Assembly: GCF_029433855.1 (NCBI RefSeq)
Contig: NZ_JAROAU010000003.1
Location: forward strand, 988,729 to 1,052,728
Source: Candidatus Kosakonia sp. 282A-S69
GTDB taxonomy: Bacteria > Pseudomonadota > Gammaproteobacteria > Enterobacterales > Enterobacteriaceae
Reading direction: 5' to 3'
Length of the DNA stretch: 64,000 nt
Both the position numbers and the translations under genes were made by a program. The notes beneath the pieces were generated by a model that was given only the letters and a program-made list of their open reading frames with translations, made no database searches and was not told the DNA's origin. Shown in pieces: positions 1 through 10,055 of this stretch; within the stretch, counting starts at the first letter, position 1, and each line of letters opens with the position of its first letter.

Positions 1-1841
1 CTGCCAGCATCAGTGTCATCACGCAGCAGGATTTACAGCGCAGGCCGGTGCAAAACCTGAAAGATGTGCTGAAAGAGGTGCCCGGCGTACAGCTCACCAA
101 TGAAGGGGATAACCGTAAAGGCGTCAGCCTGCGCGGGCTGGACAGCAGCTATACCCTGATCCTGATTGATGGCAAACGCGTCAACTCGCGCAATGCCGTC
201 TTCCGCCACAACGATTTTGACCTCAACTGGGTGCCGGTTGAGGCGATTGAGCGCATCGAAGTGGTGCGCGGCCCGATGTCCTCGCTGTATGGCTCCGACG
301 CTCTCGGCGGCGTGGTGAATATCATCACCAAAAAAATCGGCCAGCACTGGAGCGGCTCAATCACAGCGGATACCACCATCCAGCAGCACCGCGATCGCGG
401 CGATACGCAAAATGGCCAGTTCTACACCAGCGGGCCACTGATTGACGGCGTGCTCGGGCTGAAGGCCTTTGGTGGCGTGTCTAAGCGCGAAAAAGATCGG
501 CAGCAGGCCTCGCAAACCGCCGCCAGCGGTGAGTCGCCGCGCATTGAGGGCTTTACCAGCCGCGATGGCAATATTGAGCTTGCCTGGACGCCAACAAAAG
601 ATCACGACTTTACCGCCGGCTACGGTTATGACCGCCAGGATCGTAACTCCGACTCGCTGAATAAAAACCGCCTCGACCGCCAGAACTACTCGCTGGCACA
701 TAACGGGCGCTGGGGCATGGCTAATAGCGAGCTGCGTTTTTATGGCGAGAAGATTGATAACAAAAACCCGGGCAACGCCAGTGCCATCCGTTCTGAAAGC
801 AACACTGTGGATGGCAAAGTGGTGCTGCCGCTGGGTGAGATCAATCAGTTAGTGACGCTGGGCGGTGAATGGCGTCATGACAAACTCAGCGATCCCATTA
901 ACCTGACCGGCGGTAACAGCAGTAAAACCTCCTCCAGCCAGTACGCGCTGTTTATCGAAGATGAGTGGCGGATTGTCGAACCGCTGGCGCTGACTACCGG
1001 TATTCGCATGGATGATCATGAAATCTATGGCGATCACTGGAGCCCGCGCGCCTATCTGGTATGGAGCGCCACCGATACCCTAACAGTGAAAGGGGGCTGG
1101 GCAACGGCCTTTAAAGCGCCGTCGCTGCTGCAGCTAAGCCCCGACTGGGCGACTAACTCCTGCCGCGGCGGCTGCCGGATTGTCGGCAGCCCGGAGCTGA
1201 AACCGGAAACCAGCGAAAGCTTCGAGCTGGGGCTCTACTACAGCGGCGAAGAGGGCTGGCTTGAGGGCGTGCAGGGGAGCGTCACCGCGTTCCAGAACAA
1301 TATCGACGATATGATCAATATTACCCGCACCCCCAGCCTGACCGACGCACCGGGTTACCCTAACTTTGTCGGCTTTGAGCGTAACGCCCGTGGGGCGCGG
1401 GTACCGGTGTTCCGCTACTACAACGTCGATAAAGCGCGGATTCAGGGCGTCGAGACGGAGGTGAAAATTCCGTTCAATGAGGCATGGAAACTGACGCTTA
1501 ACTACACCTATAACGATGGACGGAATCTGAGTGGCGGAGGTAATAAGCCGTTGCAGGATCTGCCATTCCACACGGCAAACGGCACGCTGGACTGGCAGGC
1601 TAACGACGCGTGGTCCTTCTATCTGTCGGCGAATTACAGCGGCGAAAAGCGCTCGGTATCGCAGGGGGCAACGCCGGGCGGGTATGTTATCTGGAATGCG
1701 GGCGGCGCATGGCAGGCGACGAAAAACGTCAAACTGCGCGCGGGCGTGCTTAACCTCGGCGATAAAGATCTCAGCCGCGATGACTACAGCTTTAACGAAG
1801 ATGGGCGTCGCTACTTTGCGGCGGTAGATTACCGCTTCTGA
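1..1841 (+). CDS. cirA: CirA TonB-dependent catecholate siderophore receptor (5' end cut by window)
   Basis: Outer-membrane TonB-dependent receptor for catecholate iron complexes (dihydroxybenzoylserine and linear enterobactin products), also the colicin I receptor in E. coli. The reading frame is open from base 3, so the N-terminus, signal peptide and TonB box lie outside the window. The plug domain is visible ([37 protein letters not shown]), followed by the 22-strand beta-barrel, ending with the aromatic C-terminal signature DYRF. About 612 residues are present, against about 663 in E. coli. Expected to be Fur-regulated, but its promoter is not in the window. Convergent with yeiG. Confidence 0.96.
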   Translation, partial: ASISVITQQDLQRRPVQNLKDVLKEVPGVQLTNEGDNRKGVSLRGLDSSYTLILIDGKRVNSRNAVFRHNDFDLNWVPVEAIERIEVVRGPMSSLYGSDALGGVVNIITKKIGQHWSGSITADTTIQQHRDRGDTQNGQFYTSGPLIDGVLGLKAFGGVSKREKDRQQASQTAASGESPRIEGFTSRDGNIELAWTPTKDHDFTAGYGYDRQDRNSDSLNKNRLDRQNYSLAHNGRWGMANSELRFYGEKIDNKNPGNASAIRSESNTVDGKVVLPLGEINQLVTLGGEWRHDKLSDPINLTGGNSSKTSSSQYALFIEDEWRIVEPLALTTGIRMDDHEIYGDHWSPRAYLVWSATDTLTVKGGWATAFKAPSLLQLSPDWATNSCRGGCRIVGSPELKPETSESFELGLYYSGEEGWLEGVQGSVTAFQNNIDDMINITRTPSLTDAPGYPNFVGFERNARGARVPVFRYYNVDKARIQGVETEVKIPFNEAWKLTLNYTYNDGRNLSGGGNKPLQDLPFHTANGTLDWQANDAWSFYLSANYSGEKRSVSQGATPGGYVIWNAGGAWQATKNVKLRAGVLNLGDKDLSRDDYSFNEDGRRYFAAVDYRF

Positions 1842-1847
1842 TGAGAG

Positions 1848-1871
1848 ATCCCGGCGTGAAAACGCCGGGAT
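1848..1871. terminator. Hairpin between cirA and yeiG
   Basis: A 9-bp perfect stem (ATCCCGGCG / CGCCGGGAT) with a 6-base loop lies 6 bases after the cirA stop and 5 bases before the yeiG stop, between convergent genes. There is no long T-run on either side, so it is a candidate bidirectional terminator or mRNA end-protecting hairpin rather than a strong intrinsic terminator. Confidence 0.5.
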
Positions 1872-1876
1872 GATGC

Positions 1877-2713
1877 TTAGCGGAAGAGGTGCTGCGCATG
1901 GAAGCGCAGATGATCTTCAATAAACGAGGCGATAAAGAAGTAGCTGTGATCGTACCCTGGCTGAATGCGCAGGGTCAGCGGCCAGCTTTTCTGCCGCGCC
2001 ACTTCTGCCAGCCGCGCCGGCTGTAGCTGATCGGCGAGGAACTGGTCGCTGTCCCCCTGATCGATAAGGGTCGGAATGGCGTCACCTTCGCCGCTTTCCA
2101 GCATCAGTGCGCAGCTGTCCCACTCGCGCCACTGGCTGGCGTCCTCACCTAAATAGGCGTTAAAGGCTTTCTGTCCCCACGGCACCTGCAGGGGATTCAC
2201 AATCGGTGCAAAGGCGGAGACGCTAACGTAACGGCCCGGATTTTTCAGCGCCATGATCAGCGCACCGTGGCCGCCCATTGAGTGACCGCTGATCGCCGCC
2301 TGGCTGCTGACGTTAAACTCGCTCTGGATCAGAGCAGGGAGCTCGTCGCGCAGATAATCAAACATCCGGTAGTGCCTGGCCCACGGCTGCTGGGTGGCAT
2401 TGAGATAGAAGCCAGCCCCTTTACCCAGATCGTAACTGTCGGCGTCGGCAACCTCATCACCGCGCGGGCTGGTGTCCGGCATGACCAGCACAATGCCCAA
2501 TTCAGAGGCTACGCGCTGGGCGCCGGCTTTGGTGGTGAAATTCTCATCATTGCAGGTCAGGCCGGAGAGCCAGTAAAGCACCGGCGGGCGCGCATCGCTA
2601 CGCTGCGGCGGTAAAAAGATGCTGAACGTCATGGCGCAGTTCAGGACGCTGGAGTCGTGACGCCAGCGCTGCTGCCAGCCTTCAAAACAGCGATGCTCTT
2701 CGAGCAATTCCAT
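1877..2713 (-). CDS. yeiG: S-formylglutathione hydrolase YeiG
   Basis: Cytoplasmic serine hydrolase (esterase D family) that hydrolyses S-formylglutathione to formate and glutathione, the last step of glutathione-dependent formaldehyde detoxification. 278 residues, the same length as E. coli YeiG. The nucleophile elbow GHSMGG puts the catalytic Ser at residue 145; the C-terminal GYDHSYFF holds the catalytic His. The frame is open for 35 codons upstream, but the start at 2713 (MELLEEHRC) is chosen because AGGAG lies just before it and homologs start there. Monocistronic; no frmA-like dehydrogenase is nearby. Confidence 0.95.
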   Translation of the reverse strand: MELLEEHRCFEGWQQRWRHDSSVLNCAMTFSIFLPPQRSDARPPVLYWLSGLTCNDENFTTKAGAQRVASELGIVLVMPDTSPRGDEVADADSYDLGKGAGFYLNATQQPWARHYRMFDYLRDELPALIQSEFNVSSQAAISGHSMGGHGALIMALKNPGRYVSVSAFAPIVNPLQVPWGQKAFNAYLGEDASQWREWDSCALMLESGEGDAIPTLIDQGDSDQFLADQLQPARLAEVARQKSWPLTLRIQPGYDHSYFFIASFIEDHLRFHAQHLFR

Positions 2714-2862
2714 GCGGGGCTCCTCAGGTTTCACAGAGATAAACAGAGTGATAACCCTGCATAATACAGATAATTCACACCGCTGTGAGTAACTTTCACT
2801 TCCGCACTTGCGCAACATACTGCATCATAAACATAACTTTACATTAACATTTGGGGGCGGAG

Positions 2863-3990
2863 ATGGCGCTACGCGTCGCGCTGTGCGGTTTTATCGTGCT
2901 GGTGGTGGTGATGGGAATTGGTCGCTTTGCCTTTACACCACAGGTGCCGTTAATGATCCGTGACGACCAGCTCACTCTCACCAGCGCCGGGCTGGTGGCG
3001 GCCATTAACTACCTTGGCTATCTGCTCGGTGCCTGGGATGCGATGCGCGCGAAGCGGCATATTGAAGTGCGCCTGTGGCTTGGCATTGGCGGCGCGGTGC
3101 TGCTCACTTTCCTCTCTGCACTGGCGGACAACGCGCTGCTGCATGGCGCGATTCGGCTCATCATCGGCGCGATGAGCGGCTGGGGAATGGTGCTGATTGC
3201 CGCCTGGAGCAATGAGCGGCTGGCCCACGCCGGGAAACCGGGGCTCAGCGCGGCGGTGTTTGCCGGGCCGGGCGCGGGCATTGCGTTAAGCGGGTTGCTG
3301 GCGGTGGCGATTCAGGCCAAAGGCTTAAGCGCCGCGTCAGCCTGGCACGTTTACGGCGTGCTGGCGCTGCTGCTGGTGGCGCTGATTGCCCGCTACTTAC
3401 CGAAGCCCGGCGAGTGGCACCGCCCGGAGATTAAGACGCAGCCTCTGCACCTGACAACCAACCTGAAACGGCTGGTCTGGAGCTACAGCCTGGCAGGGTT
3501 TGGCTATATCCTGCCCGCTACCTTTTTGTCGCAGATGGCGGCGCTGCGCTTTCCCAATAGCCTGTTTGCCCAGTTTGTCTGGCCGGTTTTTGGCTTCGCG
3601 GCGGTGATCGGGATTGCTCTGAGTATTTTGCTGCGCCACTGCGGGCAGAGCCATCAGCGGCTGGCGATAGTGCTCTGGTTGCAGGGCGCGGGCGTGCTGG
3701 CGGCCTGGCTTCTGCCGGGAATTAGCGGGCTGGTGTGCGGCGCGGTGCTGGTCGGCGGCGGTTTTCTCTGCGCGGTGCAGCTTTCGCTGCTCTATGGTCG
3801 CGAGCTGGCACCCTATCACGCCCGCTATATGGCGGGTCTGCTCACCACCGGGTATGCGCTCGGGCAGCTGGTCGGCCCGATGACCTCTGCGCTCTCGACC
3901 TGGCTTACCGGACGCCTTGAGCCGGCGCTCGGCATCGCGGCGGTTGCGCTGGTGATTGGTGGTGTTCTGGTATGGAAACGCCGCGCCTGA
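2863..3990 (+). CDS. YbfB/YjiJ-family MFS transporter
   Basis: Inner-membrane major facilitator protein of about 375 residues, with roughly 12 hydrophobic segments and the YbfB/YjiJ-type N-terminus (VVVMGIGRFAFTPQVPLM), where GIGRF is typical of this family. The substrate is unknown. The ATG at 2863 follows a GGGGGCGGAG purine tract; a TTG four codons upstream (2851) is a weaker alternative. It is divergent from yeiG and upstream of folE. From memory, E. coli K-12 has no gene at this place, so it is probably an accessory insertion at the yeiG-folE junction. Confidence 0.85.
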   Translation: MALRVALCGFIVLVVVMGIGRFAFTPQVPLMIRDDQLTLTSAGLVAAINYLGYLLGAWDAMRAKRHIEVRLWLGIGGAVLLTFLSALADNALLHGAIRLIIGAMSGWGMVLIAAWSNERLAHAGKPGLSAAVFAGPGAGIALSGLLAVAIQAKGLSAASAWHVYGVLALLLVALIARYLPKPGEWHRPEIKTQPLHLTTNLKRLVWSYSLAGFGYILPATFLSQMAALRFPNSLFAQFVWPVFGFAAVIGIALSILLRHCGQSHQRLAIVLWLQGAGVLAAWLLPGISGLVCGAVLVGGGFLCAVQLSLLYGRELAPYHARYMAGLLTTGYALGQLVGPMTSALSTWLTGRLEPALGIAAVALVIGGVLVWKRRA

Positions 3991-4116
3991 AAGGCAGCGG
4001 CGATTTCAATAATTATCCCCGGCGGGGCTGGATTATGTGCGCGACCTCACGCACAATGTTGCCTCACTTCGCCGCAACACGCGAAGCACGCCATACCTGC
4101 AGGAGAAGAAGAAAAT

Positions 4117-4782
4117 ATGTCATCACTCAGTAAAGAAGCGGCGCTGGTGCACGAGGCGCTGGTAGCCCGTGGTCTGGAAACCCCGCTGCGCCCCCCGGTG
4201 CAAATGGATAATGAAACCCGTAAACGCCTTATCGCCGGCCATATGACCGAGATTATGCAGCTGCTCAATCTCGATCTGAATGATGACAGCCTGATGGAAA
4301 CGCCGCATCGCATCGCCAAAATGTATGTCGATGAGATCTTCTCCGGCCTCGATTACGCGAATTTCCCGAAAATCACCGTCATTGAAAATAAGATGAAGGT
4401 CGATGAGATGGTGACCGTGCGCGATATTACGCTCACCAGCACCTGCGAACACCACTTTGTCACTATCGACGGCAAAGCAACCGTGGCCTATATCCCGAAA
4501 GAGTCGGTGATTGGCCTGTCGAAAATTAACCGCATTGTGCAGTTCTTCGCCCAGCGCCCGCAGGTTCAGGAGCGTCTGACCCAGCAGATCCTCACCGCGC
4601 TGCAGACACTGCTTGGCACCAACAATGTCGCGGTATCGATTGATGCGGTCCATTATTGTGTGAAAGCGCGCGGCATTCGCGATGCCACCAGCGCCACCAC
4701 CACCACCTCGCTCGGTGGCCTGTTTAAGTCGAGCCAGAACACCCGCCAGGAGTTCCTGCGCGCCGTTCGCCACACTAACTGA
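4117..4782 (+). CDS. folE: GTP cyclohydrolase I FolE
   Basis: Converts GTP to 7,8-dihydroneopterin triphosphate and formate, the first committed step of tetrahydrofolate synthesis; cytoplasmic homodecamer. 221 residues, one shorter than E. coli (single deletion near residue 28). The zinc ligands are visible as Cys110 and His113 in STCEHHF and Cys181 in HYCVKARG, with the catalytic His in SCEHHF-type and QERLTQQ segments conserved. A clear Shine-Dalgarno (GGAGAAGAAG) precedes the ATG. yeiB follows 17 bases downstream, probably co-transcribed. Confidence 0.98.
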   Translation: MSSLSKEAALVHEALVARGLETPLRPPVQMDNETRKRLIAGHMTEIMQLLNLDLNDDSLMETPHRIAKMYVDEIFSGLDYANFPKITVIENKMKVDEMVTVRDITLTSTCEHHFVTIDGKATVAYIPKESVIGLSKINRIVQFFAQRPQVQERLTQQILTALQTLLGTNNVAVSIDAVHYCVKARGIRDATSATTTTSLGGLFKSSQNTRQEFLRAVRHTN

Positions 4783-4799
4783 TTGCGGGAGCCGCTGAT

Positions 4800-5960
4800 A
4801 TGGGAAGGAGCGTCACGCTCGATTTTATCCGTGGCCTCGCCATTCTCGGCATTCTGCTGCTCAATATCACCGCCTTTGGTCTGCCGAAGGCGGCCTATCT
4901 TAATCCCGCCTGGTATGGCGACATCACCCTGCATGATGCCTGGACCTGGGCGCTGCTCGACCTTGTCGCGCAGGTAAAATTTCTCTCGCTGTTCGCCATT
5001 CTCTTTGGTGCCGGGTTGCAGATGCTGCTGCCGCGCGGTAAGCGCTGGATCCAGTCGCGTCTGACGCTGCTGGTGCTGCTCGGTTTCATTCACGCACTCT
5101 TCTTCTGGGAAGGCGATATTCTGCTGGCTTATGGTCTGGTGGGGCTTATCGGCTGGCGAATGATTCGCGATGCGCAGAGCGTGAAAGCGATGTTTCATAC
5201 CGGCGTGATGCTCTATCTCATCGGTATTGTCGTATTGCTGCTGCTGGGCGCGATCTCTGGTACTACGCCGAACAACGCCTGGCTACCCGATGCCGCTAAT
5301 GTGCAGTATGAAGCCTGGTGGCGTACCAGCGGCACGCTGACGGAGGGGCTAAGCAACCGCAGCGATCTCCTCTCAAACGCCTTGCTGGCGCTCGGCGTGC
5401 AGTATGGCTGGCAGCTGGCCGGGCTGATGTTGATTGGTGCCGCGCTGATGCGCAGCGGCTGGATGAGAGGACAATTCCCGCTGCGCCACTACCGTCGCGT
5501 TGGTGCGCTGCTGGTGATCACGGGAATGGCTATTAATATTCCGGCCATCATCGCGCAGTGGCAGCTGGGCTGGTCTTACCGCTGGTGCGCCTTCTTTTTG
5601 CAGGCGCCGCGCGAGCTGAGCGCGCCGGTGCAGGCCATCGGTTATGCGGCGCTGGCGTGGGGCTTCTGGCCGCAGATCTGCGCCAGCAAACTGGTAAGCG
5701 CTATCGCCTGCGTCGGGCGCATGGCGCTCAGCAACTACCTGTTACAGACGCTGATCTGCACCACGCTGTTTAACCACCTCAATCTCTTCATGCGCTTTGA
5801 TCGCCTGCAGCTGCTGGCGATCGTTCCCGCCGTCTGGGCGGTTAATCTCCTCTTCTCCGTGCTCTGGCTCAGGCGTTTCCGTCAGGGGCCGCTTGAGTGG
5901 CTGTGGCGACAACTCACCGCCCGTGCGGCGGGCAGCGCATTACCACCTACAAGCAGATAA
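4800..5960 (+). CDS. yeiB: DUF418 inner-membrane protein YeiB
   Basis: Polytopic inner-membrane protein of unknown function (DUF418, related to acyltransferase-3-like membrane proteins). 386 residues, against 385 in E. coli. About ten hydrophobic segments, the N-terminal LDFIRGLAILGILLLN signature of the family, and the C-terminal DUF418 motif ACVGRMALSNYLLQT are present. It starts 17 bases after folE with CGGGAG upstream, so it is probably translated from the folE mRNA. The co-operon arrangement with folE is conserved in enterobacteria but does not establish function. Confidence 0.93.
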   Translation: MGRSVTLDFIRGLAILGILLLNITAFGLPKAAYLNPAWYGDITLHDAWTWALLDLVAQVKFLSLFAILFGAGLQMLLPRGKRWIQSRLTLLVLLGFIHALFFWEGDILLAYGLVGLIGWRMIRDAQSVKAMFHTGVMLYLIGIVVLLLLGAISGTTPNNAWLPDAANVQYEAWWRTSGTLTEGLSNRSDLLSNALLALGVQYGWQLAGLMLIGAALMRSGWMRGQFPLRHYRRVGALLVITGMAINIPAIIAQWQLGWSYRWCAFFLQAPRELSAPVQAIGYAALAWGFWPQICASKLVSAIACVGRMALSNYLLQTLICTTLFNHLNLFMRFDRLQLLAIVPAVWAVNLLFSVLWLRRFRQGPLEWLWRQLTARAAGSALPPTSR

Positions 5961-6006
5961 CGATCTGGATCACAATCGTTAACAAATGCGATGTAACCGT
6001 TTCCAT
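5959..6006 (+). promoter_or_regulatory. galS promoter region: CRP-like site and GalS/GalR operator
   Basis: The operator-like sequence ATGTAACCGTTTCCAT at 5991-6006 matches the GalR/GalS consensus core (TGTAANCGNTTNCA). Just upstream, ATCTGGATCACAATC around 5962-5976 has one good CRP half-site (ATCACA) and a poor second half. This fits the known autoregulation of galS and its CRP dependence in E. coli. Confidence 0.7.
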
Positions 6007-6115
6007 TGATGTGATGCCTCTCACGCAGTAAAGCCACCGCGACTGCCAGAATAGCCTCCTTACTTTACCCAGGGGGTACCTGTGACGTGCCGCCATTCAG
6101 ACAAGGTGGGAAAAA

Positions 6116-7141
6116 ATGATCACCATTCGTGACGTTGCCCGTCATGCGAACGTCTCCGTCGCGACGGTTTCCCGCGTACTCAACAATAGCGCACTGGTCA
6201 GCCAGGAGACGCGGGAAACCGTGATGCAGGCGGTCGCTCAGCTGGGTTATCGCCCGAATGCCAACGCCCAGGCGCTGGCGACGCAGGTGAGCGACACCAT
6301 CGGCGTGATTGTGATGGACGTCTCCGACGCCTTCTTCGGCGCGCTGGTCAAAGCGGTAGATACCGTCGCGCAGGAACATCAAAAATATGTGCTGATTGGC
6401 AACAGCTACCATGAAGCGGAAAAGGAGCGCCACGCCATTGAGGTGCTGATACGTCAACGCTGTAACGCGTTGATTGTGCACTCAAAAGCGCTGAGCGACG
6501 AAGAGCTGACGGGCTTTATGGAGCAGATCCCCGGCATGGTGCTGATCAACCGCGTAGTGCCCGGCTATGCCCATCGCTGCGTCTGTCTTGATAACGTCAG
6601 CGGGGCGGTAATGGCGACGCGGATGCTGCTGAACAATGGTCATCAACGCATCGGCTATCTGGCCTCCAGCCACCAGATTGAAGATAACGATTTACGCCGC
6701 GAAGGCTGGTTCCGTGCGCTGGAAGAGCAGGGCATTGCCGCGCCGGACAGCTGGGTTGGCACCGGTTCACCGGATATGCAGGGCGGGGAGGCGGCGATGG
6801 TCGAACTGCTGGGACGCAACCTGCAATTAACCGCCGTATTCGCCTACAACGACAGCATGGCAGCCGGCGCGCTAACGGCGCTTAAAGACAACGGCATTGC
6901 CGTGCCACAGCATCTCTCGCTCATTGGCTTTGATGATATTCCGATTGCCCGTTACACCGATCCGCAATTAACCACCGTGCGCTACCCGGTGGCATCAATG
7001 GCGCGGCTGGCAACGGAACTGGCGCTACAGGGGGCGGCGGGCAAGCTCGATCCACAGGCGGCACACTGCTTTATGCCGACACTGGTGCGCCGCCATTCAG
7101 TCGCGTTGCGACAAAGTGTGGCACCGATCACTAACTTGTAA
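6116..7141 (+). CDS. galS: LacI-family galactose isorepressor GalS
   Basis: Represses mglBAC and itself and is relieved by D-galactose or D-fucose. 341 residues (346 in E. coli; the tail differs). The N-terminal LacI-type helix-turn-helix [20 protein letters not shown] is followed by the hinge ([12 protein letters not shown]) and a periplasmic-binding-protein-like sensor domain, ending [11 protein letters not shown]. It sits directly upstream of mglBAC as in E. coli, with operators before both galS and mglB. SD AAGGTGGG precedes the ATG. Confidence 0.97.
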   Translation: MITIRDVARHANVSVATVSRVLNNSALVSQETRETVMQAVAQLGYRPNANAQALATQVSDTIGVIVMDVSDAFFGALVKAVDTVAQEHQKYVLIGNSYHEAEKERHAIEVLIRQRCNALIVHSKALSDEELTGFMEQIPGMVLINRVVPGYAHRCVCLDNVSGAVMATRMLLNNGHQRIGYLASSHQIEDNDLRREGWFRALEEQGIAAPDSWVGTGSPDMQGGEAAMVELLGRNLQLTAVFAYNDSMAAGALTALKDNGIAVPQHLSLIGFDDIPIARYTDPQLTTVRYPVASMARLATELALQGAAGKLDPQAAHCFMPTLVRRHSVALRQSVAPITNL

Positions 7142-7150
7142 TGCGTCGTG

Positions 7151-7218
7151 ATGTAACCGTTTTCAATCTGTGAGTAAATTCACAGTATCTTAACAAGGCG
7201 CTGACTATGATGTCAGCG
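7151..7218 (+). promoter_or_regulatory. mglBAC promoter: GalS operator, CRP site and -10 box
   Basis: In order: the operator-like ATGTAACCGTTTTCAAT (7151-7167), a perfect CRP site TGTGA-N6-TCACA (7169-7184), and a TATGAT -10 box at 7206-7211. The CRP centre (7176.5) lies about 41 bases before the predicted start near 7218, a class II arrangement. The -10 box forms the loop of a 7-bp inverted repeat CGCTGAC/GTCAGCG (7199-7205 and 7212-7218), which is followed by TTTT and could also act as the galS terminator. A second partial operator-like sequence, GATGTAACGGT, lies near 7239. Confidence 0.85.
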
Positions 7219-7436
7219 TTTTGGAAGCTGAAACACGATGTAACGGTGAGTATTCATTTTTAATGAAACGTTCACGTAAAAGCATCGGATAAAGCGATCT
7301 TCTGGAGCGTTACCGAACACGGACGATTGAATTTTTTTAGCGTGGACGTCGGGTGTCAGTAACCTCTTCTTAACATACTGACCCGCCGAGCATTATTCAC
7401 AAGCACTACCCTGCATATAATAAAACCGGAGATACC

Positions 7437-8435
7437 ATGAATAAGAAGGTGTTGACTCTGTCTGCTGTCATGGCAAGCATGCTGTTTGGCGCAGCCGCAC
7501 ACGCAGCGGATACCCGTATTGGTGTGACCATCTATAAATATGACGACAACTTCATGTCCGTTGTGCGTAAGGCGATTGAGAAAGACGGTAAAGCGGCGCC
7601 GGATGTTCAGCTGCTGATGAACGACTCCCAGAACGACCAATCCAAACAGAATGATCAGATCGACGTCCTGCTGGCAAAAGGGGTTAAAGCCCTGGCCATC
7701 AACCTGGTTGACCCGGCTGCGGCGGGCACAGTGATTGAGAAAGCGCGCGGCCAGAATGTGCCTATCGTCTTCTTCAACAAAGAGCCTTCCCGCAAAGCGC
7801 TGGATAGCTATGACAAAGCTTACTATGTCGGCACCGACTCCAAAGAGTCCGGCGTGATTCAGGGCGACCTGATTGCCAAACACTGGGCGGCCAATCCGGG
7901 CTGGGATCTGAACAAAGATGGTCAGATTCAGTTCGTGCTGCTGAAGGGCGAGCCGGGCCACCCGGATGCTGAAGCGCGTACCACTTACGTGGTGAAAGAG
8001 CTGAACGACAAAGGTATCAAAACCCAGCAGCTGGCTTTAGACACCGCTATGTGGGACACCGCTCAGGCGAAAGATAAGATGGACGCGTGGCTCTCCGGTC
8101 CGAACGCCAACAAAATCGAAGTGGTGATCGCCAACAACGATGCGATGGCAATGGGTGCGGTTGAAGCGCTGAAAGCGCATAACAAATCCGCCATTCCGGT
8201 ATTTGGCGTCGATGCACTGCCAGAAGCGCTGGCGCTGGTGAAATCGGGTGCGATGGCCGGTACCGTGCTGAACGATGCCAACAACCAGGCGAAAGCGACC
8301 TTCGATCTGGCGAAAAACCTTGCTGATGGCAAAGGCGCGGCAGATGGCACCACCTGGAAAATCGAGAACAAGATTGTCCGTATTCCTTACGTCGGCGTTG
8401 ATAAAGACAACCTGGCGGAAATTACCGGTAAATAA
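7437..8435 (+). CDS. mglB: Periplasmic D-galactose/D-glucose-binding protein MglB
   Basis: High-affinity periplasmic receptor of the MglBAC galactose ABC transporter, and ligand-binding partner of the Trg chemoreceptor. 332 residues, as in E. coli. The signal peptide (about 23 residues, ending AAAHA) precedes the mature start [14 protein letters not shown]. The EF-hand-like calcium loop DLNKDGQIQ is present. It is the first and probably the most abundant product of the operon, as the mRNA has a stable hairpin just after the stop. Confidence 0.98.
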   Translation: MNKKVLTLSAVMASMLFGAAAHAADTRIGVTIYKYDDNFMSVVRKAIEKDGKAAPDVQLLMNDSQNDQSKQNDQIDVLLAKGVKALAINLVDPAAAGTVIEKARGQNVPIVFFNKEPSRKALDSYDKAYYVGTDSKESGVIQGDLIAKHWAANPGWDLNKDGQIQFVLLKGEPGHPDAEARTTYVVKELNDKGIKTQQLALDTAMWDTAQAKDKMDAWLSGPNANKIEVVIANNDAMAMGAVEALKAHNKSAIPVFGVDALPEALALVKSGAMAGTVLNDANNQAKATFDLAKNLADGKGAADGTTWKIENKIVRIPYVGVDKDNLAEITGK

Positions 8436-8458
8436 GATTTAGTTTGACCGTTCTCACT

Positions 8459-8485
8459 GGGCGTATTGTTCAATACGCCCTTTTA
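8459..8485 (+). terminator. Attenuator-like hairpin between mglB and mglA
   Basis: A 9-bp perfect stem GGGCGTATT/AATACGCCC with a 4-base loop, followed by TTTTAT. It has the form of an intrinsic terminator, 23 bases after the mglB stop. It probably gives partial termination or protects the mglB 3' end, which would make the binding protein more abundant than MglA and MglC. Confidence 0.75.
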
Positions 8486-8519
8486 TAAAAATGATATGCC
8501 AGGCCAACAAGGTAGAATT

Positions 8520-10040
8520 ATGGTCAGCAATAATACTCAGTCGTCCGGTGAATTCTTGTTGGAAATGAGCAATATCAACAAGTCCTTTCCCGGCGTAAAG
8601 GCGCTCGATAATGTCAATTTAAAAGTTCGTCCTCACTCCATTCATGCATTAATGGGTGAAAACGGTGCGGGTAAATCGACATTATTAAAATGCCTTTTTG
8701 GGATCTACCAAAAAGATTCCGGCAGCATTCTATTTCAGGGTAAAGAGATCGATTTCCACTCCGCCAAAGAGGCGCTGGAAAACGGTATTTCGATGGTGCA
8801 CCAGGAGTTAAACCTGGTATTACAGCGTTCGGTGATGGATAACATGTGGCTCGGGCGTTACCCGACCAAAGGCGTGTTTGTCGATCAGGATAAGATGTAC
8901 CAGGATACAAAAGCCATCTTTGATGAGCTGGATATTGATATCGATCCCCGCGCGCGCGTCGGAACATTATCCGTTTCCCAGATGCAGATGATCGAAATTG
9001 CGAAAGCATTCTCCTATGACGCCAAAATCGTCATTATGGATGAGCCAACGTCATCGCTGACCGAAAAAGAGGTCAACCATCTGTTTAAAATTATCCGCAA
9101 GCTGAAAGAGCGTGGCTGCGGTATTGTTTATATCTCGCACAAAATGGAAGAGATATTCCAGCTGTGTGACGAAATTACCGTTCTGCGCGACGGTCAGTGG
9201 ATCGCCACCCAGCCGCTGGAAGGGCTGGATATGGATAAGATCATCGCCATGATGGTCGGTCGCTCCCTGAACCAGCGCTTCCCGGACAAGCACAATACGC
9301 CGGGCGAAACCATCCTGGAGGTGCGTAATCTCACCTCCCTGCGTCAGCCCTCAATCCGTGATGTGAGCTTTGATCTCCGCAAGGGCGAAATTCTCGGTAT
9401 TGCCGGGCTGGTGGGGGCGAAACGTACCGATATTGTGGAAACGCTGTTTGGTATTCGCGAGAAATCGGGCGGCACCATTAAGCTGCACGGTAAGGCGATT
9501 AATAACCATACTGCCAACGAAGCCATTAATAACGGCTTTGCCCTGGTCACCGAAGAGCGCCGCTCGACAGGTATCTATGCGTATCTGGATATTGGATTTA
9601 ACTCATTAATCTCCAATATTCAGAACTACCGAAACAAAGTGGGCTTGCTGGATAACAGCCGCATGAAGAGCGATACCCAGTGGGTGATTGACTCGATGCG
9701 GGTTAAAACCCCTGGACACCGTACGCAGATTGGTTCGCTTTCCGGTGGTAATCAGCAGAAAGTCATTATTGGACGCTGGTTATTAACCCAGCCGGAAATT
9801 TTGATGCTTGATGAACCGACGCGCGGTATTGACGTAGGTGCGAAGTTTGAAATTTATCAGCTTATTGCTGAGCTGGCGAAAAGAGAGAAGGGGATCATTA
9901 TTATCTCCTCTGAAATGCCTGAGTTGTTAGGCATCACTGACCGTATTCTGGTAATGAGCAATGGCCTCGTCGCTGGGATTGTTGATACTAAAACGACAAC
10001 GCAAAACGAAATTCTCCGTCTTGCGTCTTTGCACCTTTAA
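8520..10040 (+). CDS. mglA: Galactose ABC transporter ATPase MglA
   Basis: Cytoplasmic ATPase with two fused nucleotide-binding domains that powers galactose uptake through MglC. 506 residues, identical to E. coli in length. NBD1 has Walker [10 protein letters not shown] and Walker [14 protein letters not shown]2 has a degenerate Walker A (GLVGAKRTD), signature LSGGNQQK and Walker [11 protein letters not shown], the asymmetry usual for sugar ATPases of this family. The start at 8520 (MVSNN) matches homologs; the frame is open 18 codons upstream but lacks a ribosome-binding site there. mglC follows after 15 bases. Confidence 0.97.
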   Translation: MVSNNTQSSGEFLLEMSNINKSFPGVKALDNVNLKVRPHSIHALMGENGAGKSTLLKCLFGIYQKDSGSILFQGKEIDFHSAKEALENGISMVHQELNLVLQRSVMDNMWLGRYPTKGVFVDQDKMYQDTKAIFDELDIDIDPRARVGTLSVSQMQMIEIAKAFSYDAKIVIMDEPTSSLTEKEVNHLFKIIRKLKERGCGIVYISHKMEEIFQLCDEITVLRDGQWIATQPLEGLDMDKIIAMMVGRSLNQRFPDKHNTPGETILEVRNLTSLRQPSIRDVSFDLRKGEILGIAGLVGAKRTDIVETLFGIREKSGGTIKLHGKAINNHTANEAINNGFALVTEERRSTGIYAYLDIGFNSLISNIQNYRNKVGLLDNSRMKSDTQWVIDSMRVKTPGHRTQIGSLSGGNQQKVIIGRWLLTQPEILMLDEPTRGIDVGAKFEIYQLIAELAKREKGIIIISSEMPELLGITDRILVMSNGLVAGIVDTKTTTQNEILRLASLHL

Positions 10041-10055
10041 GATCAGGGGCTCCTC

